Shown: positions 32,088-39,781 of the stretch, piece by piece
How the letters are laid out: each line of letters starts with the position of its first letter
How positions within the stretch are numbered: the first letter of the stretch is position 1
Source of the DNA: Acidobacteriota bacterium
GTDB lineage: Bacteria > Acidobacteriota > Terriglobia > Acidiferrales > UBA7541
Length of the DNA: 52,955 nt
Direction of reading: 5' to 3'
Assembly: GCA_003167215.1 (NCBI GenBank)
Contig: PMTV01000025.1
Coordinates: forward strand, 93,495 to 146,449
Notes under the pieces: generated by a model
Databases searched by the model: none
Seen by the model: only the letters and a program-made list of their open reading frames with translations
What the model was told of the DNA's origin: nothing
Made by a program: the position numbers and the translations under genes

Positions 32088-33503
32088 TTATGCAGCGCTG
32101 ACCGCAGACTTCCCGTTGGCCGGACGTTTCAGAAAACGGTAAAGGCTGGTGCGTCCGATTCCCAATACCTGTGCGGTGCGCACACGATTGCCTTTGCACA
32201 TATCCAGCACGCGCTGAATGTGAACGCGACGAATTTCTTCCAGTGGAAGTGGGCGCCAACTTTCGTCCGAGGCGGCACTTCCGCGGTGGGGGTTTTGCAG
32301 GTGTTCCGGAAAATCCCCGATGTCGATGAAATCCGCTACCGTTGTAATCGCGGCGCTGGCGATCACGTTTTCAAGTTCGCGGACGTTTCCCGGCCAGTCG
32401 TGCTGCAAGAGAAGGATCTGCGCGCGTCGCGTCAAGCCCTGGATCGGCTTTCCGTAGGCTTCGCTGTACTTCTTCAAGAAATGCTGCACTAGAATCGGAA
32501 TGTCTTCGGGACGTTCTGACAATCCGGGAACCCGGATTTCGATGCTGCTGAGACGGTAGAAAAGATCTTCGCGAAAACGCCCGGCAAGAACTTCGGCGCG
32601 AAGGTCGCGGTTTGTAGCCGCGATCAAACGCAAGTCCACTTTTCTCACTTCGGGCGAACCCACGCGCTGAATTTCGCGGTTCTGGATCACCCGCAGCAGC
32701 TTTGCCTGCATGTGCAGCGAAGTTTCGCCGATTTCGTCCAGGAAAACCGTGCCTCCATTCGCGTATTCGAAAAGACCGGGGCGCGTCTCCGTGGCGCCGG
32801 TGAAAGATCCGCGCACGTGCCCAAAAAGCTGGCTCTCGAGAAGCGTGTCAACCAGCGCTGAACAATTGCACACTGCGAATCGCTCTTTGGCCACCGGGCT
32901 CATCTGGTGCAGCGCTCGCGCAATCAACTCTTTGCCGCTGCCGGTGGGCCCGGTGATCAGCGCATTCGTATAGTGCCTCGCGATTTTCTTGGTCAGGTCG
33001 AATACTTCCAGCATGGCGGGGCTTCGGCCCACAATGCCGTGAAATAGCAGGTTATCGAGGAGTTTGTCTTCCAGATCGCGGATTTGGGACCGCTGCGTGA
33101 AGTTCTCTGCCAGATCGTCCAGGGCCTTCATCAGCCGCGTGTAATCCACCGGCTTGCACAGGAAATCGTAAGCCCCGTGCTTAATCGCCTCGATAGCAGC
33201 ATCCACCGAGTAGTAGCCCGTGACGAGCACTACGAACATTCCCGGGTCGCACTTCAAAATTCTCTCGAGAAATGCCAGGCCGTCCATCCCCGGCATTTTC
33301 ACATCGGCCACCACCACGCGGCACGCACCAGTCTTGACGCTCTGCAACGCGTCTTCTGCGTTCGTTGTACCGACCGTGTGAAAGCCGGCCTTTTGCAATC
33401 GTGCGGTGGTGAGATCCACCTGGTCAGATTCGTCGTCCACCACGCACACGGAAAGATTCTTTCGTGCTGCTTCAGCTCCAGGTCGCTCTTCGACGGCTAG
33501 CAT
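32088..33503 (-). CDS. NtrC-family sigma-54-dependent response regulator
   Basis: A 471-residue protein in the standard order. The receiver domain spans about 16-130 (acidic D-D at 23-24, phospho-acceptor Asp67, Thr95, Lys117). The AAA+ domain follows from about 155, with Walker A G-P-T-G-S-G-K at 185-191, the sigma-54 contact loop G-S-F-T-G-A at 232-237 (usually G-A-F-T-G-A), and F-L-D-E-I-G. A Fis-type helix-turn-helix sits near 425-462. It activates sigma-54 RNA polymerase when phosphorylated. No histidine kinase is in the window. No Shine-Dalgarno precedes the ATG, and a sigma-54-like promoter would start only 4 bases upstream of it. PilZ-type genes flank it on both sides. Confidence 0.92.
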   Translation of the reverse strand: MLAVEERPGAEAARKNLSVCVVDDESDQVDLTTARLQKAGFHTVGTTNAEDALQSVKTGACRVVVADVKMPGMDGLAFLERILKCDPGMFVVLVTGYYSVDAAIEAIKHGAYDFLCKPVDYTRLMKALDDLAENFTQRSQIRDLEDKLLDNLLFHGIVGRSPAMLEVFDLTKKIARHYTNALITGPTGSGKELIARALHQMSPVAKERFAVCNCSALVDTLLESQLFGHVRGSFTGATETRPGLFEYANGGTVFLDEIGETSLHMQAKLLRVIQNREIQRVGSPEVRKVDLRLIAATNRDLRAEVLAGRFREDLFYRLSSIEIRVPGLSERPEDIPILVQHFLKKYSEAYGKPIQGLTRRAQILLLQHDWPGNVRELENVIASAAITTVADFIDIGDFPEHLQNPHRGSAASDESWRPLPLEEIRRVHIQRVLDMCKGNRVRTAQVLGIGRTSLYRFLKRPANGKSAVSAA

Positions 33504-33517
33504 GATGCGGATACATA

Positions 33518-33533
33518 GGCAATGCCCGTGCCG
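33518..33533 (-). promoter_or_regulatory. Sigma-54 -24/-12 promoter before the NtrC-type gene
   Basis: The minus strand reads CGGCACG-GGCA-TTGCC, against the consensus TGGCACG-N4-TTGCW. Only the first and last positions differ, and the GG-N10-GC spacing is exact. The predicted start is about 33507, four bases before the ATG at 33503, so the message would be almost leaderless, in line with the absent Shine-Dalgarno. It suggests that the regulator activates its own gene. Confidence 0.58.
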
Positions 33534-33798
33534 TTTCGTGACATCGTTATAGGGTGAAATATGGAAAGAACTGAGGCGCGTATCCGATGCAAGCTCTCGA
33601 CTAAGAGTCGCGCATTGTTAGCTTTAATCGAAACAGGAGAGAAACGGCCGGTGCGAACAGAAAAGAGCCACTGCTTGAATGACTTTCGATCGAATATTTT
33701 CTCGTTCCGAATTGGCCCGGCGATTTCAGAACGGAACCCATCTAAGAATTCCTTAAGCTTCCGCTTCATGCATATGGCGCCTGGAATCAATCTTCCGA
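33534..33798. other. Non-coding or weakly coding stretch upstream of the regulator gene
   Basis: About 265 bp between the sigma-54-like element and the stop of the next PilZ-like gene. Two short opposite-strand open frames fill it (33561-33806, +, 81 codons; 33497-33769, -, about 90 codons). Neither has recognisable motifs or a convincing start, so I treat them as chance. The region is where upstream activator sites for the regulator would be expected, but I see no clear repeated dyad. Confidence 0.4.
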
Positions 33799-34164
33799 TC
33801 AGTTAGCCAAAACCTTCTGAGCTTCACGTGACTTTGCAGTCGAACTGGTTGTGCCAATCGCGTCCGGGCCCGCGTCGATATGCGGATGCAATTGTCTTAG
33901 GCTTACGCAACCTCGGCCCTCTAAATCCTCAGACCCGATGTTTAGGACGCGGTATGCAACAGGAAAGTTGATGTTTCCCGTCGTGGCATGGATCAACCGC
34001 ACAAACACTACGCAGCCTTCGTGCAAGCGCGACATCAATTCGACGCTCTTCTCGCTTAGATCCGTCCAGTGCAGCACGGCCGTTTCGACGAAGAATGCCC
34101 CTTTTACATTCCAGCCCGATACTTCCACCCGATAACTGTTGGGTCCATCTAGCAGTGAATGCAT
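33799..34164 (-). CDS. PilZ-like protein with degenerate ligand motifs
   Basis: A 121-residue protein; the ATG at 34164 follows GGGAGGG closely and is preferred over the longer frame to 34224. Its pattern of strands is similar to the other small PilZ protein of the locus (V-V-F-V-R-L-I-H-A-T-x-G against V-V-A-I-R-V-I-H-Q-S-G-G). It has no R-x-x-x-R, and the loop is D-L-S-E-K-S, lacking the Gly of D/N-x-S-x-x-G. It may be a non-binding PilZ such as those that act through protein contacts. The C-terminal 25 residues are Ser/Thr/Ala-rich. A sigma-54-like element precedes it. Confidence 0.65.
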   Translation of the reverse strand: MHSLLDGPNSYRVEVSGWNVKGAFFVETAVLHWTDLSEKSVELMSRLHEGCVVFVRLIHATTGNINFPVAYRVLNIGSEDLEGRGCVSLRQLHPHIDAGPDAIGTTSSTAKSREAQKVLAN

Positions 34165-34187
34165 TGGCCCTCCCGCACGCTGATCAT

Positions 34188-34203
34188 TGCAGAAATGATG
34201 CCA
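34188..34203 (-). promoter_or_regulatory. Sigma-54-like promoter before the PilZ-like gene
   Basis: The minus strand reads TGGCATC-ATTT-CTGCA, preceded by T, against TGGCACG-N4-TTGCW. The -24 TTGGCA and the -12 TGC with correct N10 spacing are present; three positions differ. The start would be near 34177, leaving a 13-base leader that contains the Shine-Dalgarno of the gene at 34164. About 30 bp further upstream is the dyad GTGAA-CCA-TTCAC (34216-34228), a possible activator site. Confidence 0.48.
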
Positions 34204-34339
34204 AAGACCTGTCGCGTGAACCATTCACAGGGAAGGGCTTACGCAATAATCGAGCGGCTTCAGCGTCTTGCAGCCGGGCTTATCGAAACATCTGTTCGTG
34301 TCTGAACCAAACCGAAATGGGGTCTAGAAGAACATGACC

Positions 34340-35059
34340 TTAGCCCCAATGGGAGCCGGGATAGAGCGCGGCCAGAGCGAAGCGAAAGATGTAGGGGAAG
34401 AGTTTATCGTATGCATACCAGGCCAGCACCAAACCCAACATGCCAAAGCCCTGGCTTCGCGACCAATTAACGAATTTCAAGGCCGTGCTTTCGCTCATAA
34501 ACAGCGTGATTCCGTTGTTCCCGTCGAGCGGCGGAACGGGAAGAAGATTGAAGGTTCCGAGCAGGAGATTCAGCAGGAAAATGATGCTAAGAAACGTAGC
34601 GGCAAATCCCGCTATACCGGGCCCGGAGGCTTCGGTGATGCGTGTGAAGCTGACGAACGCGGGCATTCTGAAATATCCAAAAGATATTCCGGCGCGAATC
34701 GCCAGCGCGGATAGGATCACCAGCGTAAAGTTTGCGGCGGGGCCTGCAAGCGCCATCCAGGCAGCTCGGCGCGGATAGCGTTGTTGCCATGCGGGGTCGT
34801 AGGGCGCGCTGGCCCACCCGATCATCCAGTGCGCCAGGAAATAGGAAATGATCGGCACCACCACCAGTCCAAACGGCGACCGGCGTATATGCGGAATCGG
34901 ATTCAGCGTTACCTGCCCGCCGTGGAATGCGGTCGTGTCTCCGCCAAGCTTCGCGGCAAGGGAATGCGCGCCTTCGTGGCACGTCGTCGAGAAAAGAAAT
35001 ACGATATACCAAATTACTCCGAGGATTAGGAATTGCGGCGTGAACTCCGAGCCTTGCAT
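34340..35059 (-). CDS. Site-2-protease-type membrane metallopeptidase (M50B)
   Basis: A 239-residue integral membrane protein with about six hydrophobic segments. The first holds the zinc motif H-E-G-A-H (residues 28-32), and L-D-G-N-N-G near residue 190 supplies the third ligand Asp. N-P-I-P-H and A-G-P-A-A-N-F are also typical of the M50B group. These compact enzymes lack a PDZ domain. They cleave membrane-embedded substrates, in known cases anti-sigma factors or small peptides; the substrate here is unknown. No neighbouring target is evident. Confidence 0.88.
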   Translation of the reverse strand: MQGSEFTPQFLILGVIWYIVFLFSTTCHEGAHSLAAKLGGDTTAFHGGQVTLNPIPHIRRSPFGLVVVPIISYFLAHWMIGWASAPYDPAWQQRYPRRAAWMALAGPAANFTLVILSALAIRAGISFGYFRMPAFVSFTRITEASGPGIAGFAATFLSIIFLLNLLLGTFNLLPVPPLDGNNGITLFMSESTALKFVNWSRSQGFGMLGLVLAWYAYDKLFPYIFRFALAALYPGSHWG

Positions 35060-35142
35060 GCTGGCGCCTAGACTAGAGCGTCAGCCCATTTTGCGCAAGG
35101 TGTACTACCGGCGTCCGTGATGAATTCGTGGCCGGAGAGTTT

Positions 35143-35161
35143 GCGACGAGCTTCCCGTCGC
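35143..35161 (-). terminator. Possible hairpin after tRNA-Gln
   Basis: Inverted repeat GCGACG (35143-35148) and CGTCGC (35156-35161) with a 7-base loop, 22 bases downstream of the tRNA 3' end. There is no U-run, so it may be only a processing or pausing hairpin. Confidence 0.25.
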
Positions 35162-35183
35162 GGTTGGGCGCGTAGCGGAGAAT

Positions 35184-35258
35184 TGGCTCCGGGGCCTGGA
35201 CTCGAACCAGGATAACCAGCTCCAAAGGCTGGCGTGCTACCAATTGCACTACCCCGGA
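35184..35258 (-). tRNA. tRNA-Gln (anticodon TTG)
   Basis: The minus strand folds as a full cloverleaf of 75 nt. The acceptor stem TCCGGGG (from 35258) pairs with CCCCGGA, discriminator G and an encoded CCA (35186-35184). The anticodon arm is CCAGC-CT-TTG-GA-GCTGG, giving anticodon TTG that reads CAA and CAG. The T arm contains GGTTCGAGTCC. The gene stands alone between the site-2 protease gene and a small unknown gene. Confidence 0.96.
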
Positions 35259-35332
35259 ATAGTTAAACGACAGCATAGGATTATGCCACGTAGATTTAGT
35301 TAGGGGAAATCGTTGAAGCGCGGCCGAATCGT

Positions 35333-35623
35333 TTACCGCTGAAGCGACAGTTCTTCCCAGATTAGCCGGAACCTTGAGGCGCGGAGTTCTTTGGGGAGCT
35401 TGAGCCGCGCTAGTTTCGAACGCAAACGGCCAACGTCTAGTCCTGCCGATTGGCAGACGAGGGGGAAGTCCCGCTCATCCTTAAACAAATAGTCCTCAGC
35501 TTCGCGTTTGCGGCGAAGCGGCCCGGACACCCATTCCTGAATAGTGGTCACCACCACCGCCTGCCAAAGCCGTACTTCCATCAGTTTCTCTTCGTCGCCA
35601 ACAATGCAGTCTCTTGTCTTCAT
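35333..35623 (-). CDS. Small protein of unknown function
   Basis: About 96 residues from the ATG at 35623; the frame is open to 35689 with two further ATGs, and none has a clear Shine-Dalgarno. The protein is charged, with W-Q-A-V-V-V-T-T-I-Q-E-W near the N-terminus, a K-R-E-A-E-D-Y-L-F segment and F-P-L-V-C-Q-S-A-G-L-D. The second part looks like a small helical DNA-binding-type bundle. I do not recognise the family, and support is moderate only. Confidence 0.5.
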   Translation of the reverse strand: MKTRDCIVGDEEKLMEVRLWQAVVVTTIQEWVSGPLRRKREAEDYLFKDERDFPLVCQSAGLDVGRLRSKLARLKLPKELRASRFRLIWEELSLQR

Positions 35624-35871
35624 GAGCCGTCCAGGGGATATGTTCAACGGAAGAGTGCTAGCAATAGACATGCCGACCGGGCAAATCAATCGGACATTCT
35701 TGCCGGATGTGTTTTGTTAGTGAAGTCGAAAGATCACAAAACGGCAGGACTTAGCTTTTATGCGAAAAACTGCGAAAATTTCTCTGGTTAACTTGAAGAG
35801 TCACTGAAGGACTGAACGGAATTTATTCCTAGTGTAGGTAGCTTTTGCACGAACCGAGAACCGCGCGACGT

Positions 35872-36216
35872 CTAAGCCACCGCTGCTTTCTTCCGCAATA
35901 ATTCCGCTGGTTTTGGGGCGCCCACGATCGGCCTTTCTCCTGCCGGACAAGGCCTGCCCTCATGCCCCGAGAGCAGATGTTTCACCAGGGCATCAATCCT
36001 TTTGTGCTCGCCGCGGGTGAGCTCGCTATCCTCATAGAATGAGAGGTCCTTGGACCTGCGAATTTCTCTCGCCTCTCGGAATGTGGAATCGGCCTCTTGA
36101 AGGATTCGATTTAGCGCCTCACACTGCAGTTTTGCGGCCATGGCGCGAGAGTTTACAACGCCGCCCATGCGTCTCAATGGTACGAACGTACCAGTGCAGC
36201 GCTCGAGAGCCCTCAT
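35872..36216 (-). CDS. Small protein of unknown function
   Basis: Up to 114 residues; a start at 36216 has a weak GGAAG-type Shine-Dalgarno, while an ATG at 36141 would give about 89 residues. The centre is helical and charged (E-A-D-S-T-F-R-E-A-R-E-I-R-R-S-K-D-L). The tail is Ala/Lys-rich (L-R-K-K-A-A-V-A). It lies 27 bp after a small basic protein gene in the same orientation. No motif gives a function. Confidence 0.45.
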   Translation of the reverse strand: MRALERCTGTFVPLRRMGGVVNSRAMAAKLQCEALNRILQEADSTFREAREIRRSKDLSFYEDSELTRGEHKRIDALVKHLLSGHEGRPCPAGERPIVGAPKPAELLRKKAAVA

Positions 36217-36243
36217 TTCGCTTTTTCTTTCTTCCGCTGTGCG

Positions 36244-36450
36244 TCACACGGATTTTTTCGGAACCTTTGCGCCCTTCTTTCGTGCCTCCGAAAGGCCGAT
36301 GGCGATTGCTTGTTTTCGTGAGGTCACTTTCCCGCCCTTTCCACCCTTGCCCGAGCGCAGCGTGCCCCGTTTTTCTCGATGCATCGCGCTTTTCACGCTC
36401 TTGTCCGCAGCCTTGCCATATTTTCTTCTGGATCCTTTTTTCTTTGCCAT
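36244..36450 (-). CDS. Small basic protein, DUF6496-like
   Basis: A 68-residue, very Lys/Arg-rich protein with GGGAGGG at good distance from the ATG. The C-terminal segment S-R-K-Q-A-I-A-I-G-L-S-E-A-R-K-K-G is a widely distributed pattern in small proteins that I associate with DUF6496. The N-terminus M-A-K-K-K-G-S-R-R-K is histone-tail-like. Nucleic-acid binding is plausible from charge alone, but the function is unknown. Confidence 0.75.
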   Translation of the reverse strand: MAKKKGSRRKYGKAADKSVKSAMHREKRGTLRSGKGGKGGKVTSRKQAIAIGLSEARKKGAKVPKKSV

Positions 36451-36663
36451 TTCATACCCTCCCGAAAGTTAGATCAGAAATCCCGGAGAAAGTTACGCAC
36501 CCGCGCTAACTGCTCTGGCCCTTGAAGCAGCGGCCTTCAGGCGGGGGGCAGTTCCGTGCTTCATGCCGCGCCGGGCCAAAATCCTCAGTTCACTCATTTT
36601 TCGATGCACTGTTTTATTCGTTGCGAGCTTAAGGCAGAATATGGGCGCAAAATCGAGGGGACT

Positions 36664-38955
36664 ATGAATCGCAACGTTCTCGCAGGATCATTTCTCTTGG
36701 CCGTATCTATTGCGTCCGCTGGCAGCTACGTTATCGCCGACGAGGCGCCGCTCGCTGGTTACTCCGTTGAATCGTCACACACCGAACGCGACTGGGAGCA
36801 GAAATTTCGCGCTACGCCCGATCCCGCCAATCTTCGCGCTTATATGCAGCGGCTTTCCGCGCATCCTCATAACGTCGGCTCGCCGTACGATAAAGACAAT
36901 GCCGAATGGATCCTGGCCAAGTTCAAAGAATTCGGCCTGGATGCGCACATCGAATCCTTCAACGTGCTTTTTCCCACGCCCAAAGAGCGTCTCGTCGAAC
37001 TCGTCGAGGGCGGACCGCATTTCGTCGCCAAGCTTCAGGAACCGGCGGTGCCCCAGGACCCCACGTCCAATCAGCAATCCGAGCAGCTTCCCACCTACAA
37101 CGCGTATTCCGCCGACGGCGACGTCACCGGCCCGCTCGTGTATGTAAATTACGGCATCCCGGATGACTACGAAATCCTCGAACGCAACGGCGTCTCGGTA
37201 AAAGGCGCAATCGTCATCGCGCGGTATGGCCACGCATGGCGCGGCATCAAGCCTATGGTCGCCGCCGAGCATGGCGCCATCGGTTGCATTATTTATTCTG
37301 ACCCGCGTGACGATGGTTATTCACCGGGCGTCACCTACCCGGAAGGTGCATGGCGTCCGAAAGAGGGAGTGCAACGCGGCAGCGTGCAAGACAGCACCGA
37401 ATTCATGGGCGATCCTCTGACTCCCGGAATCGGCGCTACAGCCGATGCCAAGCGCCTCCCCATCAAAAATGCTCCCACGCTAACGAAAATTCCGGTCCTT
37501 CCGATTAGCTACGCCGACGCCGAGCCGCTTCTTGCTGCAATCGCAGGGCCGGTGGTGCCCGCTGCATGGCGCGGAGGCCTCCCCATCACTTATAGGCTGG
37601 GCCCCGGTCCCGGAAAAGTTCACCTGAAAATGTTTTCCAACTGGGACATCAAGCCGCTGTACGACGTGATCGCCAAAATTCCCGGCGCGCAATTTCCGGA
37701 CGAGTGGGTGCTTCGCGGCAATCATCACGACGCGTGGGTGAACGGCGCGGAAGATCCCATCTCCGGCCAAGTTGCCCTCATGGAAGAGGCTCGCTCGCTG
37801 GGCGTTCTGGTCAAAGCCGGATGGAAGCCGAAGCGCACGATCATTTATTGCGCGTGGGACGGCGAAGAACCCGGCCTGCTTGGTTCGGTGGAATGGGCTG
37901 AAACTCATGCAGACGAACTGCGCAAACATGCCGTCGCCTATATCAATTCAGATTCAAACGGCCGCGGTGTTTTGGGGGCCGAAGGTTCGCACACGTTGGA
38001 AAAACTCGTAAACGATGTTGCCCACGACGTTCAGGATCCCGAAACAAAACTTACGGTCTGGAAGCGCTGGCAGCTCGACAGCATCAAGTCCGCGAGTTCC
38101 GACGAAGAGCGCCAGGAATTGCGGCAACGCAAGGATATTCGCATCGGCATTTCAGGCGGCGGTTCCGACCATGCCGGGTTCCAGAATTTTCTTGGTATTG
38201 CAGTGATTGATGCCAGTTTCGGCGACGAAGACGGAGGCGGCATCTATCATTCGATTTATGACGATTTTTACTGGTACACGCACTATAGCGACACGGACTT
38301 TGTTTACGGCCGCACCCTCTCTCAATTTAACGGCTCGATGATCATGCGCCTCGCCGACGCGGATTTGCTGCCCTTTGATTTCTCCGACTTTGCAGACACC
38401 GTCCAGACCTACGTCAAGGGCCTCCAAACATTTTCCACCAAGATGCGCGACGACACCCGCGAGCGCAACCTTGAAATCGAAGAAGGCGTGTTCACTGCCA
38501 CCGCCGATCCGAAAAAAGCGTACTTTCCGCCCAAAAAGGAAGACGTGCCTCCTTATCTAGATTTCTCTCCGCTTCAGAATAGCGCGGACGCGCTTTCGCG
38601 AAGCGCCGGCGAGTATCAGAAAGCCCTCACCGCCGCCGACGCGAACGGCGGATCGGCGCTCACTTCCGCATCCATAGCCGAAGTCAATGGCTTGCTGATC
38701 CAAAGTGAACGCAAGTTGACCACTCCTGAAGGCTTGCCGGGACGCTTTTGGTACAAGCACCAGATCTACGCCCCGGGCGTCTACACAGGATACGAATCGA
38801 AAGCAATTCCTGCCGTCCGCGAAGCCATCGAACAGAAGAAATGGAAGCAAGCGGAGCAAGCTATGGCCCGTGCCGCTGCCGTTCTCCAGGACGAAGCGAC
38901 TCTGGTGTCCTCCGCTGCGGCAAAGCTTTCTGCCGCTTCCGCCGCCGCAAAATAA
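36664..38955 (+). CDS. Secreted M28B metallopeptidase, glutamate-carboxypeptidase-II-like
   Basis: A 763-residue protein with signal peptide; the ATG at 36664 follows GAGGGG. Order: a PA insert domain (about 135-300), the M28 catalytic domain (about 300-560) and a C-terminal helical dimerisation domain. The expected di-zinc residues are visible: H-H-D-A-W near 352, G-A-E-D-P-I-S-G near 362, D-G-E-E-P-G-L-L-G near 400, N-S-D-S near 432 and Y-H-S near 526. The whole resembles human PSMA/NAALADase. It should cleave acidic or small C-terminal residues from peptides outside the cytoplasm. A possible weak terminator, the palindrome GGCGGGCCCGCC, is at 38967-38978. Confidence 0.9.
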   Translation: MNRNVLAGSFLLAVSIASAGSYVIADEAPLAGYSVESSHTERDWEQKFRATPDPANLRAYMQRLSAHPHNVGSPYDKDNAEWILAKFKEFGLDAHIESFNVLFPTPKERLVELVEGGPHFVAKLQEPAVPQDPTSNQQSEQLPTYNAYSADGDVTGPLVYVNYGIPDDYEILERNGVSVKGAIVIARYGHAWRGIKPMVAAEHGAIGCIIYSDPRDDGYSPGVTYPEGAWRPKEGVQRGSVQDSTEFMGDPLTPGIGATADAKRLPIKNAPTLTKIPVLPISYADAEPLLAAIAGPVVPAAWRGGLPITYRLGPGPGKVHLKMFSNWDIKPLYDVIAKIPGAQFPDEWVLRGNHHDAWVNGAEDPISGQVALMEEARSLGVLVKAGWKPKRTIIYCAWDGEEPGLLGSVEWAETHADELRKHAVAYINSDSNGRGVLGAEGSHTLEKLVNDVAHDVQDPETKLTVWKRWQLDSIKSASSDEERQELRQRKDIRIGISGGGSDHAGFQNFLGIAVIDASFGDEDGGGIYHSIYDDFYWYTHYSDTDFVYGRTLSQFNGSMIMRLADADLLPFDFSDFADTVQTYVKGLQTFSTKMRDDTRERNLEIEEGVFTATADPKKAYFPPKKEDVPPYLDFSPLQNSADALSRSAGEYQKALTAADANGGSALTSASIAEVNGLLIQSERKLTTPEGLPGRFWYKHQIYAPGVYTGYESKAIPAVREAIEQKKWKQAEQAMARAAAVLQDEATLVSSAAAKLSAASAAAK

Positions 38956-39077
38956 ACGGTGGTTCAGGCGGGCCCGCCCTATGTTTTGTGAGTCCTGGGT
39001 AATCGGGCCGCCAATCCCTGTAACTCGCCCCATGCGCTCCACATCTACATTTGTGTACGGGCTCGCACTCGAGCCCA

Positions 39078-39106
39078 CTGACGATTTTACGCAGGCGGTG
39101 TATCTA
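39078..39106 (+). promoter_or_regulatory. Possible sigma-70 promoter
   Basis: CTGACG at 39078-39083 and TATCTA at 39101-39106 are 17 bp apart, 32 bp ahead of the His-rich secreted-protein gene, which has GGAGGG before its ATG. A 6-bp inverted repeat (GGGCTC, 39059-39064; GAGCCC, 39071-39076) lies just upstream. Match to consensus is moderate. Confidence 0.33.
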
Positions 39107-39137
39107 AGCTGTTAAATACTTTTGCGGAGGGTATGTC

Positions 39138-39671
39138 ATGAAGCGATTTGGAAACCTCACCGCTTTTTTCGGCACAGCAGTTCTGCTTTTGCTATTCGGT
39201 ACTACCGTTCCCACACAGGCGTTTCAGGAAGACCACCCGCAAGACGCCAAGCCGGCTGAAAACAAGCCCCATGATCAGGAAGCCAAACCTGCAAAAGAAG
39301 CCAAGCCTCCTAAGGACGCGAATGCTCCGAAGGCCAAAGACACGCATGAAACAAAAACGGTGACGAAATCTGACACTCGGACGGAGACCAAGTCCACCGT
39401 GAAACACGGTCCCATCGAGAACGGCCGCATCCCCGACGCCCAGTTCCATTCACACTTTGGCCATGAGCACACGTTCCACGTCGGCCATCCGGTTATCGTG
39501 GGAGGCCAGTCGCGCTTTCAGTACGGCGGCTATTGGTTTGGTTTCGGTGAAGCGTGGCCGGTTGGCTGGGGTTACACGGATGATGTTTATGTCGATTATA
39601 TCGACGGTCAATATTACCTGATCAATCCGGTCCACCCTGGTTTTCGCCTTGCGCTGGTCGTCGTAATCTAA
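39138..39671 (+). CDS. Secreted Lys/Pro-repeat and His-rich protein
   Basis: A 177-residue protein with signal peptide (F-F-G-T-A-V-L-L-L-L-F, cleavage near T-Q-A). Residues about 30-75 are a low-complexity linker of Lys, Pro, Ala and Asp/Glu with repeated A-K-P and K-D-A units. Then comes a cluster H-S-H-F-G-H-E-H-T-F-H-V-G-H (about 104-117) that could bind metal. The last 60 residues are Tyr/Trp/Gly-rich (Y-G-G-Y-W-F-G-F-G) and resemble small envelope-exposed domains. A bidirectional terminator follows 13 bp after the stop. Function unknown. Confidence 0.78.
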   Translation: MKRFGNLTAFFGTAVLLLLFGTTVPTQAFQEDHPQDAKPAENKPHDQEAKPAKEAKPPKDANAPKAKDTHETKTVTKSDTRTETKSTVKHGPIENGRIPDAQFHSHFGHEHTFHVGHPVIVGGQSRFQYGGYWFGFGEAWPVGWGYTDDVYVDYIDGQYYLINPVHPGFRLALVVVI

Positions 39672-39684
39672 AATCCACGTCTAT

Positions 39685-39729
39685 AAAAAAGGCCCCATCT
39701 TCTGCTCAGACAGACGGTGGGGCTTTTTT
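39685..39729. terminator. Bidirectional rho-independent terminator
   Basis: Six A residues and GGCCCCA (39685-39697) pair with TGGGGC and a run of six T (39718-39729), leaving a 20-base loop and one bulged G. With an A-run on one side and a T-run on the other it can stop transcription from the + gene ending at 39671 and from the convergent - gene ending at 39782. Confidence 0.82.
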
Positions 39730-39781
39730 GTCGCCGTGAGTCTCGCTCAGGACATCCAAAAATCGGCCATTCGCCTCGCGT

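Noticed and set aside
33497-33806. Two short opposite open frames in the regulator upstream region
   Set aside because: No motif and no convincing starts; the region is better read as regulatory DNA.
38967-38978. Palindrome GGCGGGCCCGCC after the M28 peptidase gene as a terminator
   Set aside because: It has no loop unless pairs are opened and only a weak T-rich tail follows, so it is mentioned but not called.
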